Positions 44,591 through 54,934 of a DNA stretch of 64,000 bases are shown here, in pieces (within the stretch, counting starts at the first letter, position 1; the number at the start of each line of letters is the position of its first letter). Source of the DNA: Pantoea conspicua (GTDB lineage: Bacteria; Pseudomonadota; Gammaproteobacteria; Enterobacterales; Enterobacteriaceae); NCBI RefSeq assembly GCF_002095315.1, contig NZ_MLFN01000001.1, positions 119,536 to 183,535 on the forward strand, written 5' to 3'. Both the position numbers and the translations under genes were made by a program. The notes below the pieces were generated by a model, which saw nothing but the letters and a program-made list of their open reading frames with translations, searched no databases and was not told the DNA's origin.

Positions 44591-44640
44591 ACCCTGATCC
44601 TGCGGTTTTGCACAACCCGCCCACCGGCAGAGGTTGAGTT

Positions 44641-44674
44641 AAAAACCAGGCTCATCACTGACCGCCTGGTTTTT
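44641..44674. terminator. Bidirectional terminator between doc and malQ
   Basis: AAAAACCAGGC (44641-44651) and GCCTGGTTTTT (44664-44674) form a perfect stem with T runs in both directions, serving the convergent doc and malQ transcripts. Confidence 0.85.
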
Positions 44675-44699
44675 TAACTGTGCTTCAGTGCTTCATCCC

Positions 44700-46775
44700 T
44701 TATCTCTTAACAAGACTTTTCCGGCGAGCCGTCAGATCACGCAGCAGCGTGTCGGTGGCGGGATCGCTGAATAGCGTCTCCAGCGTGGCGCTGAGCTTGC
44801 GTCGCCAGTTCGGATACTCGTCGCTGGTGCCGGGAATATTAACCGGGGCCGCCATATCCAGCCAGTCCTCCGGTTGCAGACCCAGCAATGCACTGTGGCT
44901 GTCAGCCAGGTAACGCTGCATCGCCCGGTTCAGCGCATTGCTCATCTGGGTACGGCGTGCATCGCGGCCAGCACGTTTAGGCAGCGCGCCGACCCGGTGC
45001 AGGCTGTTCAGCAACGCCTGTTTCGCCCGCAACCGATCCTGATATAACCCCGCCAGCACCACTTTGTCAGGATAGAGACCGAGCCTGGCCCCGAGGGTGA
45101 GATCGTCGCTTTGCCACCAGCCGCGCAGCGTCGGCAAATCATGCGTGGTGGCGACGGCCATCGCCTGACGTGGCCACTCGGCCGGTGGACGAAAACCCTG
45201 CGCAGTGGCCTGTTCAAAATAGAGCACTTTGTAGGAGTAAACCCCGCCGTCGCGCAGCTTATCGACTATTTCTGCCGGAACGGTACCGAGATCTTCACCG
45301 ATCACCATGCAGCGGTTACGCTGACTTTCCAGCGCCAGGATCGCCAGTAAATCATCGATCGGATAGTGGACATAAGCGCCGTTCGCTGCGCCCTGACCAG
45401 CAGGGATCCACCACAGGCGCAGTAACGCCATCACATGATCGATACGCAACGCGCCACAGTCGCGCATATTGGCGCGCAACAGAGCAATCCACGGCTGCCA
45501 GGCTCGCTGCTGCATCACCTGTGGGTCCATCGGCGGTAATCCCCAGTCCTGGCCGCGTGGGCCCAGAATATCGGGTGGCGCGCCGACGCTGGCATCCAGG
45601 CAGTAGAGATGACGCTCGCTCCAGGTTTCGGCCCCGCCTTGCGCCACGCCGACCGCCAGATCGCGATAGAGTCCAATCGGCATCTGCTGCTGCTGACTGC
45701 AGTGCCAACAGGCGGCAAACTGCTCTGTAGCCAGCCATTGTAACCACAGCCAGAAACGCACCTGATCGCCTTGCTGGTGAAGGAATTGCTGCACTGCCGG
45801 ACTGTCAGGTTGCTGTAACGCCTCTGGCCACACCGGCCAGCCCCAGCGCTGGCTATCCTGCGCCATCTGGTCGGCATGCAGCGCATCAAACAGCGCCTGA
45901 TGTAACAGGCTTTCGCCGCCTTGCTGAATAAAGGCGTTAAACGCCCGCACGTCGGCATCATCGGCCTCACGCTGCGTAAACTGCGGCCAGGCTAAGCGGA
46001 GCGCAGCCATTTTTAGCCGGGTAACGGCCGCATAATCCACCCACTCTGCCGCACGTGCCTGTTCCAGCGCCTGCTGCGTTGCAGCCTGCTGCCACCACGC
46101 CTGTGCCGCTGGCGAACGCTGAAAATCCGCGACCGCGCTCACATCGATGTATATCACATTCAGCCAGCGGCGTGACGAGGGACTGTAAGGGCTGGCGCTG
46201 TCGGGCGAGGCCGGGAACAGCGCATGGATCGGGTTCAGACCGATAAATGCGCCGCCGCGTGCCGCCACCTCCGGCAGCATCCGGCGTAAATCACCGAAAT
46301 CACCGATGCCCCAGTTCTCTGCTGAACGCAGCGTATAAAGCTGGACGCAGGCACCCCATAAAGCGTGACCCGCCACCAGTGCAGGCGGCTCATAACAGCG
46401 CGACGGCGCGATAATTACCTGACAGGTCCACTGCTGATGCGCCTGCTGCAACGTCAGCTGATGATAACCTTCAGCCAGCGGCGGCAGACGCAGAGGCTGT
46501 CCCGGCTGGCAGCGGCCCGCGGTGATTTCACCCGACTCGCGGGTGAGTTGCCAGTGCGCTTCTGTACTGAGTTGCGGAGAGAGGCTCAGCACCTCGTTAC
46601 TGCGGAAAATCAGCACCGGTGGTAACGGGGTGGTGGAAGGGCGCGGCGGCTGCATCACCGCCAGCAAACGCTGGCGGGTGGCGGCCGGGATCGCCTGCGG
46701 CTGGCCGTGGGCATTAATATACTCGGCGGCAATGCCTGCCTGAGAAAACGGATCCAGTACCTGTTCGGTTTTCAT
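44700..46775 (-). CDS. malQ: 4-alpha-glucanotransferase MalQ (amylomaltase)
   Basis: A 691-residue cytoplasmic GH77 enzyme (E. coli 694) that transfers glucan chains between maltodextrins. GH77 segments: nucleophile Asp in GALRIDHVMALLRLWW, acid/base Glu in VIGEDLGTVP, and the Asp of TTHDLPTLRGWW. The start is ATG 46775 (AAGGA upstream); the 43 upstream residues of the frame are unsupported. Follows malP by 8 bases, so it forms the malPQ operon. Confidence 0.93.
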   Translation of the reverse strand: MKTEQVLDPFSQAGIAAEYINAHGQPQAIPAATRQRLLAVMQPPRPSTTPLPPVLIFRSNEVLSLSPQLSTEAHWQLTRESGEITAGRCQPGQPLRLPPLAEGYHQLTLQQAHQQWTCQVIIAPSRCYEPPALVAGHALWGACVQLYTLRSAENWGIGDFGDLRRMLPEVAARGGAFIGLNPIHALFPASPDSASPYSPSSRRWLNVIYIDVSAVADFQRSPAAQAWWQQAATQQALEQARAAEWVDYAAVTRLKMAALRLAWPQFTQREADDADVRAFNAFIQQGGESLLHQALFDALHADQMAQDSQRWGWPVWPEALQQPDSPAVQQFLHQQGDQVRFWLWLQWLATEQFAACWHCSQQQQMPIGLYRDLAVGVAQGGAETWSERHLYCLDASVGAPPDILGPRGQDWGLPPMDPQVMQQRAWQPWIALLRANMRDCGALRIDHVMALLRLWWIPAGQGAANGAYVHYPIDDLLAILALESQRNRCMVIGEDLGTVPAEIVDKLRDGGVYSYKVLYFEQATAQGFRPPAEWPRQAMAVATTHDLPTLRGWWQSDDLTLGARLGLYPDKVVLAGLYQDRLRAKQALLNSLHRVGALPKRAGRDARRTQMSNALNRAMQRYLADSHSALLGLQPEDWLDMAAPVNIPGTSDEYPNWRRKLSATLETLFSDPATDTLLRDLTARRKSLVKR

Positions 46776-46783
46776 GGCGTTCC

Positions 46784-49185
46784 TTAGCGCGTGGCTTGCC
46801 AGATACGCTGTTGATAGTCGCGAATGGCACGATCTGAACTGAACATGCCGCAACGCGCGGTATTCAGGATGGTGGCGCGTGTCCAGGCATCCTGATCGCT
46901 CCACAGCGCTTCCACCTGGGCCTGCGCATCAAGATAGGGCTGGAAATCGGCCAGCACCAGATACGGGTCGCCGCCTTCCGGGCCGAGGCTGTGCAGCATT
47001 GCGTCAAACGCCGTGCAGTCGCCCTGACTGAAGGTGCCATCTTCCAGCGCCTGCAGCACCTGATTGAGCTGATGATCTTTTTTACGCCACTGTGCCGGGG
47101 CATAACCATCGGCCTTTAACGCCACTACCTGATCCACGGTATGACCGAAAATAAAGATATTCTCGCTGCCAACCTGCTCGGCGATTTCAACGTTAGCGCC
47201 ATCCAGCGTGCCGATGGTCAGTGCGCCGTTGAGCGCCAGCTTCATGTTGCCGGTGCCGGAGGCTTCTTTACCGGCGGTGGAAATCTGCTCGGAGAGATCG
47301 GCCGCCGGAATCAGCCGCTCGGCCACCGAAACGTTGTAGTCAGGCACAAACACCACTTTCAGACGGTTGCCGACCCGTGGGTCCTGGTTAATGGTTTCCG
47401 CGACTTTGTTGATGGCATAAATGATGTTCTTCGCCAGTGCGTAGCCTGGGGCTGCTTTGGCTCCGAACAGCACCACGCGCGGCACCCGATTAGCCTGCGG
47501 ATCGGTGACCAGCGTTTGCCACAGCGCAATAATGTGCAGCAGGCTCAGATGCTGACGTTTGTACTCATGCAGGCGTTTAATCTGCACGTCGAACAGCGCC
47601 TCAGGATCGATCTCAATCCTGGTACGCGCCGCGATCCATTTCGCCAGTGCCTCTTTGTTCTGCTGCTTGATGGCGCGATATTCCGCGCGGAACGCCGCAT
47701 CGTCGGCAAACGCCTCCAGTCCCTGTAGCGCATCAAGATCGTTCAGCCAGGGTTTTTGCAGCGTTTTGTCGATTAACGCACTCAGCGCCGGGTTGCACTG
47801 ATTGATCCAGCGACGCGGCGTGATGCCGTTGGTAACGTTATGGAATTTTTCCGGCCACAGCTGGTGATATTCCGGAAACAGATCCTGCACCACCAGTTTC
47901 GAGTGCAGTGCCGCCACGCCGTTCACCGCAAAGCCGCTGGTGACGCACAGGTTCGCCATGCGCAGCTGGTTGTTATGCACCAGCGCCAGCTTCGCCCATT
48001 TTGCCTGATCGCCCGGCCAGCGTGCTTCAACCCGCGTTTTCAGCTGGGCATTGAGCGTGTTGATGATCATCATATGGCGCGGCAGCAGGCTGCGCACCAG
48101 GCGCACATCCCACACTCCAGCGCTTCCGGCATCAGGGTGTGGTTGGTGTAAGCAAAGGTCTGTTGAGTAATCTGCCAGGCGCGATCCCAGCTGAGCTGAT
48201 GCTCATCCAGCAGCAGGCGCATCAGTTCAGGGATCGCCAGCGTCGGGTGTGTGTCGTTAAGCTGAATCACTTCGTGATCGGCCAGCGACTCAATGCTGCG
48301 TCCGGCCTGATGATGGCGGCGCAGAATGTCGGCCAGCGCACAGGCGCACTGGAAATATTGCTGCATCAGACGCAGTTTTTTACCGTTCTGATGATTGTCA
48401 TTCGGGTAGAGCACTTTAGTCAGTTTTTCGGCGTCGATACCCTGCTGTTCAGCACGCAGGAAATCGCCGTCGTTAAACCGGTTAAGATTGAACGGCTGCG
48501 CGTGCTTAGCCTGCCACAAGCGTAACGGCTGGCTTACGCCGTTCTGGTATCCCACTACCGGCAAATCCCAGGCTTCGCCCTGCAGCACGAATGCCGGTTG
48601 CCAGTGCGGATGTCCGTCGAGGGTGGTGACTTTGCCGCCCAGACCCACCTCAACATTCAGCGCCGCGTTATGGTTAAACCACGGATAGCGATCGCGCTGC
48701 CAGTCATCAGGGGTTTCGTGCTGTGCGCCATCTTCGAAGCGCTGGCGGAACAAACCGTACTGGTAGTTCAGGCCATAGCCGATAGCGGGCTGGCCGACCG
48801 TTGCCATCGAGTCGAGAAAACAGGCAGCCAGTCGTCCGAGGCCGCCGTTACCCAGTGCTGGGTCGGTTTCATTTTCCAGCACTTCAGTCAGTGAAATATC
48901 CCAGCCCGCCAGCGCCTCATTGACTGCGTTATACCAGCCGAGATTCAGCAGATTGTTGCCGGTCAGCCGGCCAATCAGAAACTCCATCGACAGGTAGTTG
49001 ACATGGCGCAGCGAACTGTCCGACGCAACCGCAGGCTGTGCCGCCAGCAGATCAGCCAGTGCGCCGCTCAGCGCCTGCCACCACTGGGCAGGGGTCATGT
49101 CCCGCGCATCGCGCAAGCCAAAACGTTGCCACTGACGCGTCAGGGCAGCAGTAAAATGTTCAGGGTTAAATTCGGGCTGTGTCAT
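46784..49185 (-). pseudogene. malP: Maltodextrin phosphorylase MalP, single-base frameshift
   Basis: MalP (E. coli 797 residues) phosphorolyses maltodextrins to glucose 1-phosphate. The 5' part ([11 protein letters not shown], through [12 protein letters not shown]) runs from 49185; the 3' part ([21 protein letters not shown] to the end) continues in another frame. A base is missing near 48113-48115, just where the family reads ALE-xWDV. As given, translation stops at 48070. The PLP segment ([19 protein letters not shown]) is intact in the 3' part. If real, malP is broken and free glucans would depend on MalQ and other enzymes; a sequencing deletion is an equally good explanation. Confidence 0.85.
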
Positions 49186-49252
49186 GGTTAGTGTCCTGTC
49201 AGAACAGTCGATGGGTCAATGTGGCATCAGTGTGCCCGTGCGACAGGAAAGG

Positions 49253-49289
49253 CTCCTCCTCCTGAAGTGAATCAGACCAGGAGGAGAAG
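49253..49289. promoter_or_regulatory. Putative MalT boxes of malPQ
   Basis: Two purine-rich MalT-box-like sequences lie between malP and malT: GGAGGAGGAG on the reverse strand (49253-49262) and GGAGGAGAAG on the forward strand (49280-49289). A TGTGATTGCG half-site at 49331-49340 could be the CRP site of malT. The arrangement recalls E. coli malPp/malTp but boxes are read by eye. Confidence 0.45.
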
Positions 49290-49467
49290 GAGGGTGGAGA
49301 GGCTGAGGCTAATCTGAAAGCACGCCAGGAGTGTGATTGCGCGCGCTTTTGTAAAGTTAACTTGATGGGTTTACTTGCATTCGCAAGGCGAATGGCTGAA
49401 CGTGTAAGGAATAATTACGAAGCGTAAAATAATGATGCGCTGGACGTGAATGGAGAAACGTGCGCCC

Positions 49468-52169
49468 ATGTTAATACCCTCAAAACTCAGCCGCCCGGTT
49501 CGCCTTGAAGGCACCGTCATCCGTGAAAGATTGCTGCAAAAACTGACCGCTGCCGGCAATTACCGACTGGTGCTGATCACCAGTCCGGCGGGCTACGGCA
49601 AAACCACGCTGGTGTCGCAGTGGGCGGCGGGTAAAACGCATCTTGGCTGGTATTCGTTAGACGAGGGTGACAATCAGCCGGAGCGGTTCGCCGACTACCT
49701 GATTGCGGCACTGCAACAGGCCAGCAACGGAGGCTGTCCGCGCAGTGAGTTACTGGCGCAGAAACGACAGTACGTTAATCTCAACGCCCTGTTTTCGCAG
49801 CTGTTTATTGAGCTGGTGGAGTGGCAGCAGCCACTGTGGCTGATCGTTGACGACTACCATCTGATCACTAATCCGGTTATTCACGACGCGATGCGTTTTT
49901 TCCTGCGTCACCAGCCTGAAAACCTGACCCTGATCCTGCTATCACGTAACCTGCCACAACTCGGCATCGCTAACCTGCGGGTACGTGAGCAGCTGATCGA
50001 CCTCGGCAGCCAGCAACTGGCCTTTACCCATCAGGAGGCCCGGCAGTTTTTCGACTGCCGGCTGGACGCGCCACTGGAAAGCGATGAGAGCGGCAAGCTG
50101 TGCGATGACGTCGCGGGCTGGGCCACCGCGCTGCAGCTGATCGTGCTGTCGGCGCGCCAGGGTGCCAGTGCGGCGCAGGACTCAGCGCGCCGCCTTTCCG
50201 GCATTAACGCCAGTCATCTCTCTGATTATCTGGTGGAAGAGGTGCTGGATAATGTCGACCTGCCGACCCGCCATTTTTTACTGAAAACCGCGCTGCTGCG
50301 CTCAATGAACGATGAGCTGATCGCCGGTGTCACCCGCGAAGAGAACGGCCAGATGCGGCTGGAAGAGATTGAGCGCCAGGGGCTGTTTTGCAGCGCATGG
50401 ACGATTCCGGCTGCTGGTTTAGTTACCATCCGCTGTTTGGTAATTTTCTGCGCCAGCGCTGTCAGTGGGAGCTGGCGGCGGAGCTGCCAGCACTGCATCG
50501 TGCCGCAGCGGAAAGCTGGATGGCGCAGGGCTTTCCTGGCGAGGCGATCCATCATGCGCTGGCCTCCGGCGATGCCAGTATGCTGCGCGATGTGCTGCTG
50601 AAGCACGCCTGGACGCTGTTTAATCAGAGCGAACTGCCGCTGCTGGAGAACTCCCTTAAGTCGCTGCCGTGGGAAATGATGCTGGAAAACCCGATGCTGC
50701 TGCTGCTGCAGGCGTGGCTGATGCAGAGTCAGCATCGCTTTTCCGAAGTGGACAGTCTGCTGGCCCGGTTTGAACAGGCCAGCCGCTGCGAAATTGATGA
50801 TGCGTTGCGTGGCGAATTTAATGCGCTGCGCGCTCAGGTGGCGATCAACGATGGCAACACCGATGAGGCCGAGCGACTGGCGAAAGTGGCGCTGGATATC
50901 CTACCCGCCAGCCGTCACTACAGCCGCATCGTGGCAACCTCGGTACACGGCGAGGTGATGCACTGCAAAGGCGATTTAGACAACTCACTCAGCCTGATGC
51001 GTCAGACTGAACAGATGGCACGCCGTGATGAAGTCTGGCATTACGCGCTCTGGAGCCTGATTCAGCAGAGTGAGATCCTGTTTGCTCAGGGCTTTTTGCA
51101 GGCGGCCTATGAAATCCAGAGTCGGGCCTTTGTGCTGGTCGACGAGCAGCATCTGGCGCAGTTTCCGCTGCATGAGTTTTTGCTTCGTATCCGTGCTCAG
51201 CTGCTGTGGGCGTGGGGACGGCTGGAGGAAGCAGAGCAGGCGGCACGCGAAGGCATCAAAGTACTGACCGGCTTTCAGCCGCAGCAACAGATTCAGTGTC
51301 TGGGGCTACTGGTGCAGTGCTCGCTGGCACGTGGCAATTTAGATAACGCCCGCAGCTATCTGAATCGGCTGGAAAACCTGCTGAATAATGGCAGCTGGCA
51401 CAGCGATTGGATCGCTAACGCCGATAAAGTGCGGGTGATCTACTGGCAGATGACCGGCGACAGGGATAGCGCCAGCAACTGGATGCGGCAAACGCCGAAA
51501 CCGGCTTTTGCCAATAATCATTTCCTGCAGGGACAGTGGCGCAACATCGCCCGGGCGCAGATTTTACTGGGTGATGTCAGTCAGGCGGAAGTGGTGCTGG
51601 AGGAGCTGAACGAAAATGCCCGTGATCTGCGGCTGATGAGTGATTTGAATCGTAATCTGCTGCTGCTTAATCAGATTTACTGGCAAACCGATCGCAAAGC
51701 AGACGCGCAGCGCACGCTGATCGAGGCGCTGAAACTGGCGCGCAGTACCGGCTTTATCAGCCATTTTGTGATTGAAGGCGAGATGATGGCGCAGCAGCTG
51801 CGCCAGCTGATTCAGCTGAATACCCTGAATGAGCTGGACAATCATCGTGCCCGGCGGATTCTGCTGGAGATCAACAAATACCACCGTCACAAGTTCGCCC
51901 ATTTTGATGAGGGGTTTGTCAGCCGGTTACTCAACCATCCTGATGTACCGGAACTGATCCGCACCAGTCCGCTGACGCAGCGTGAGTGGCAGGTGCTGGG
52001 ATTAATCTATTCGGGCTACAGCAATGATCAAATTGCCGGTGAACTGGCGGTGGCGTCCACCACCATCAAGACCCATATCCGCAACCTCTATCAGAAGCTG
52101 GGCGTATCGCATCGGTCTGAAGCGATGAACCAGGTGCAATCGCTGCTGAAAATGATGGGTTACGTCTGA
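49468..52169 (+). pseudogene. malT: Maltose regulon activator MalT, single-base frameshift
   Basis: MalT is the ATP- and maltotriose-dependent activator (E. coli 901 residues). Domain order: P-loop [14 protein letters not shown], winged-helix, TPR-like sensor (middle) and a C-terminal LuxR HTH ([44 protein letters not shown]). The first 311 codons match E. coli to QGLF, then LQRMDD continues in another frame. The bases read GGGCTGTTTTGCAG at 50381-50392; one missing T (TTT TTG) would restore the family sequence. The combined length is about 900 residues. As written only a short protein with the P-loop and a separate C-terminal frame are made. Confidence 0.88.
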
Positions 52170-52714
52170 CGTCGGGTATCTCTGCGGGCGGGCATCAGCC
52201 CGCTCATGCTGAAGGGAATCTGAAGCAAAAAATTCACGTGATGCATGGAGAGTTGTTAACTTCTGCTCCTGGCTCAAAGCATGTAGTTACGGTCCCGTCA
52301 AAGCGCTGTTGGTGTTATGGGATCTAAGCCTGCAAAACGATATTAATTAAAGAGATACAAATTCTACAGCGTCTGGGATCCCTGAAGTTTCAGGTGGGCT
52401 ATGAGTGAAAGGTATCAGCTGTACTTAGCGCGCTATGAGACAGGAGCGGTGATTTCAAGGCTGGTATCAGTAGGTTTAATGGGCATCAGCACCCCACATA
52501 TCAGTGCTTCTGCCAGGCTGGAAAGGTATATTTAATACACCCTCCCGGCCGTATATCAGAAGTAGATTTAAAATGACGAATGGCGCTATGTTAGATCTTT
52601 ATCCACAAAAACTTTGGACTCGTGATGAGGTTATGAGATCACCGTGTCCCATACCCGCTGTAAGCGTGGTGCCAACGTTAACCCCACCTGAATTATCAGT
52701 TTGCCAGAAGCGCC
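52170..52714. other. 545-base region after malT without a supported gene
   Basis: Contains a GCGGGC...GCCCGC dyad just after malT (about 52185-52203) that may end the malT transcript. A 44-codon frame from ATG 52400 has no convincing ribosome binding site. The base composition is AT-richer than the neighbours. No insertion sequence, tRNA or family was recognised. Confidence 0.5.
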
Positions 52715-53221
52715 TTACAGGTGTGAATTAAAGGGGGCTTCGATTGCAAGTGCAGCAAGGATTGCGGCTTCCATTTTTTCTGGGGTGGAGATCGGTGCAA
52801 AACGCCTGAGCGGTTTGCCGTTGCGTCCGATCAGAAACTTAGTGAAGTTCCACTTTATCCGCCCGCCCAGCACGCCGGGCAACTCCTCTTTCAGGTAACG
52901 AAACACCGAATGCGTTGCGGCACCGTTGACCTCCACTTTCCCGAACATCGGAAAGCTCACACCGTAGTTGATGTGGCAGGTTTGGGCGATGTCGTCAGCT
53001 CCACCGGGTTCCTGCTTACCGAACTGGTTGCAGGGAAATCCAAGCACCACCAGACCCTGGTCAGCGTATTTCTTGTAGAGCGCTTCAAGACCCGCATATT
53101 GTGGCGTGAATCCACAATGACTGGCGGTATTGACCACCAATACCACCTTGCCAGCATAATCGGCCATTGAGATGGGCTGACCACGCAGACTGATGGCAGT
53201 AAGCTGATGAAAGGGGGACAT
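52715..53221 (-). CDS. Glutathione/thioredoxin peroxidase (BtuE type)
   Basis: A 168-residue peroxidase. Catalytic Cys in VVNTASHCGFTPQYAGLE; then the GFPCNQFGKQEPG motif with conserved Gln, and the WNFTKFLIGRNG Trp/Asn motif. It reduces hydrogen and organic peroxides. The start is ATG 53221 (GAGG upstream); the upstream 26 residues of the frame, which contain the hexanucleotide repeat, are not supported as coding. Confidence 0.87.
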   Translation of the reverse strand: MSPFHQLTAISLRGQPISMADYAGKVVLVVNTASHCGFTPQYAGLEALYKKYADQGLVVLGFPCNQFGKQEPGGADDIAQTCHINYGVSFPMFGKVEVNGAATHSVFRYLKEELPGVLGGRIKWNFTKFLIGRNGKPLRRFAPISTPEKMEAAILAALAIEAPFNSHL

Positions 53222-53247
53222 CTTGGCATCCTCAGTGCAAAACTGTT

Positions 53248-53277
53248 TCGACATCGACATCGACATCGACATCGACA
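53248..53277. repeat. Five-copy hexanucleotide tandem repeat upstream of the peroxidase gene
   Basis: TCGACA is repeated five times in a row (53248-53277), 26 bases upstream of the peroxidase start. In a six-base unit a copy-number change would not shift frame but would change promoter or leader spacing. Confidence 0.75.
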
Positions 53278-53524
53278 ACTTGCATAGCCGCAGCAACACA
53301 CCGCGTGAAGCGTGATGAGCAGATCCAAAACGGTGACTTCAGGCTGCAGTTCAAACTGTCGGTCAGGTGTAGTGCGATTAATTCACTATTATGGAGGAAA
53401 GGTCCGCTTATTGCACAAAGCAGACGTGCTGGCTGCTGCCTATTTATCAAAACCGCGCGGGGAACCGTTTCCTACTCGCGCCTGACAGGGTGAAACAGCC
53501 GCCGCGCTTTCATCATCATTACTC

Positions 53525-54010
53525 TTATTTGCTGTTACCCAGCACTTTATGAATCGCTTCGGTGCCACATTGGTCGTCTGACTCCGCGCCGCCGGTGCCT
53601 GCCATGCCAACAGCCCCGATCCACTGACCGCGATATTGCACGGGTACGCCGCCGCCAAGCAGCAAGAGATCATTGACCGTGTTCAGGTTGACGCTTTCCG
53701 GTGATGATTGTGCTTTGATGGCAAGTTGCCTGGTCGGGGTTTTGGTTGAGAGCGCCGTAAACGCTTTACGCCAGGCGGCCTGGGTATTGTGAGGCCCCAC
53801 GTTATCATCCCGCATCAGCGTGACCAGATTTCCGCCACGATCCACGACTGCCACCACGCCCTGACGATTCATGCTATGGCAGGCAGACAAGGCCTCGGTT
53901 GCCAGCTGATTGCTCAGCGCCTGCGTCATGTCATAGACGGCGGCGGGCTCAGCCGAGAGCACCACGGCAGGCGCGGTAGTCAGCATCAGTGCAATAATCA
54001 GACGTTTCAT
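53525..54010 (-). CDS. GlcG/HbpS-family secreted heme-binding-like protein
   Basis: A 161-residue protein with a signal peptide ending VLSA (about residue 20). The mature part carries the GlcG/HbpS pattern (ALSACHSMNRQGVVAVVDRGGNLVTLMRDDN, LLLLGGGVPVQYRGQWIGAVGMAGTGG). Family members bind heme or cob(I)alamin-like ligands and help sense oxidative stress. Divergent from a two-component system whose palindromic operator lies between, so it may be regulated by it. The start ATGA overlaps a 36-residue frame. Confidence 0.85.
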   Translation of the reverse strand: MKRLIIALMLTTAPAVVLSAEPAAVYDMTQALSNQLATEALSACHSMNRQGVVAVVDRGGNLVTLMRDDNVGPHNTQAAWRKAFTALSTKTPTRQLAIKAQSSPESVNLNTVNDLLLLGGGVPVQYRGQWIGAVGMAGTGGAESDDQCGTEAIHKVLGNSK

Positions 54011-54117
54011 TTATTTTCAGCTCCCGCGATAGGAGGAATAACCGAACTGGCAGCGAGGGTAACCGCGGGAACGGCAAGCAGCGTGGCGAGGGCCAGGGCA
54101 GTGAAACTCTTTTTCAT
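54007..54117 (-). CDS. Short signal-peptide-like protein before the GlcG-like gene
   Basis: A 36-residue frame (MKKSFTALALATLLAVPAVTLAAS, then VIPPIAGAENK) with GGAG upstream. It is a complete Sec signal peptide with only about 14 further residues, and it overlaps the next start by ATGA. It may be a leader that couples translation, or a remnant of a duplicated secreted protein. Confidence 0.5.
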   Translation of the reverse strand: MKKSFTALALATLLAVPAVTLAASSVIPPIAGAENK

Positions 54118-54185
54118 TTTTTAATACTCCGGTGTTAATCACACTGCTGTTATACCGGCACGGTTGTTCCTTCTGCCTGTCAGGA

Positions 54186-54205
54186 AGATGACCATATTGT
54201 CATCT
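54186..54205. promoter_or_regulatory. 20-base perfect palindrome between GlcG-like gene and response regulator
   Basis: AGATGAC (54186-54192), CATATT, GTCATCT (54199-54205). Direct and inverted TGAC/GTCA boxes of this type are typical for CusR/PcoR-class OmpR regulators. It is placed to control the divergent two-component operon and GlcG-like operon. Confidence 0.55.
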
Positions 54206-54253
54206 GGGGCTGAAACGCTGGGGCGGTCATAAGTTTCATGGCAAACTGCGCCG

Positions 54254-54934
54254 ATGAAATTATTACTGATTGAAGACAACCCGAAGGCCAGCGCCTGGGT
54301 GCGTAAGGGGCTGGAAGAGGCGGGCTATATCGTGGATTACGCCGCAGACGGGCGGGATGGTCTGCATCTGGGGCTGTCGCATCCCTATAGCCTGGTGATA
54401 CTGGATATCATGTTGCCGGGTATGGACGGGTGGCAGGTGCTAAAAACCCTGCGAACCGCCTCTCCTGTTCCGGTGATTTGTCTGACCGCCAGAGACTCGG
54501 TAGATGACCGGGTGAAAGGGCTGGAGCTGGGTGCAAATGATTATCTGGTCAAACCCTTTTCGTTTGCTGAGCTTCTGGCTCGGGTAAGGAATCAGCTCAG
54601 GCAGCAGCAACCGCACAGCAGTGTACTGCGGGTAGGTGATTTGGTGATGGACGCCGCGCGCTTTCAGGTGACACGTGGCGGTGTCACTATTGCACTAACG
54701 CGTAAAGAATTCATGCTGCTCTGGCTGCTCGCCAGCCGTCACGGTGAAATTCTGCCCCGCACGCTGCTGGCCAGCGAAATCTGGGGCGTCAATTTCGACA
54801 GCGAAACCAACATTGTCGATGTCGCTATCCGCCGCCTGCGTCGTAAAGTCGATGACCCTTTCCCTCAAAAACTCATTACCACGGTAAGGGGCATGGGATA
54901 TTGCCTGTCAGAAAAGGCGGTTGATGGTGTATAG
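54254..54934 (+). CDS. OmpR-family response regulator (heavy-metal/CusR type)
   Basis: A 226-residue regulator. Receiver with acidic pocket LLLIEDNPKA, phospho-Asp in LVILDIMLPGMDG, Thr in CLTARDS and Lys in LVKPFSF. The C-terminal winged helix contains the TRKEFMLLWLLA and NIVDVAIRRLRRKVDDPF segments. It resembles CusR/PcoR/IrlR-type regulators, but the inducing signal is unknown. Overlaps the sensor start by 11 bases. Confidence 0.9.
   Translation: MKLLLIEDNPKASAWVRKGLEEAGYIVDYAADGRDGLHLGLSHPYSLVILDIMLPGMDGWQVLKTLRTASPVPVICLTARDSVDDRVKGLELGANDYLVKPFSFAELLARVRNQLRQQQPHSSVLRVGDLVMDAARFQVTRGGVTIALTRKEFMLLWLLASRHGEILPRTLLASEIWGVNFDSETNIVDVAIRRLRRKVDDPFPQKLITTVRGMGYCLSEKAVDGV

Noticed and set aside
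46776..46904. 43-residue N-terminal extension of MalQ
   Set aside because: E. coli MalQ length and a good ribosome binding site support ATG 46775; the extension overlaps the end of malP.
52504..52731. 75-codon forward frame after malT
   Set aside because: No ribosome binding site or recognisable domain; runs into the peroxidase gene in antisense.
53222..53299. Repeat-encoded N-terminus (SMSMSMS) of the peroxidase
   Set aside because: It has no ribosome binding site and the family begins at the downstream Met; the repeat is treated as leader DNA.
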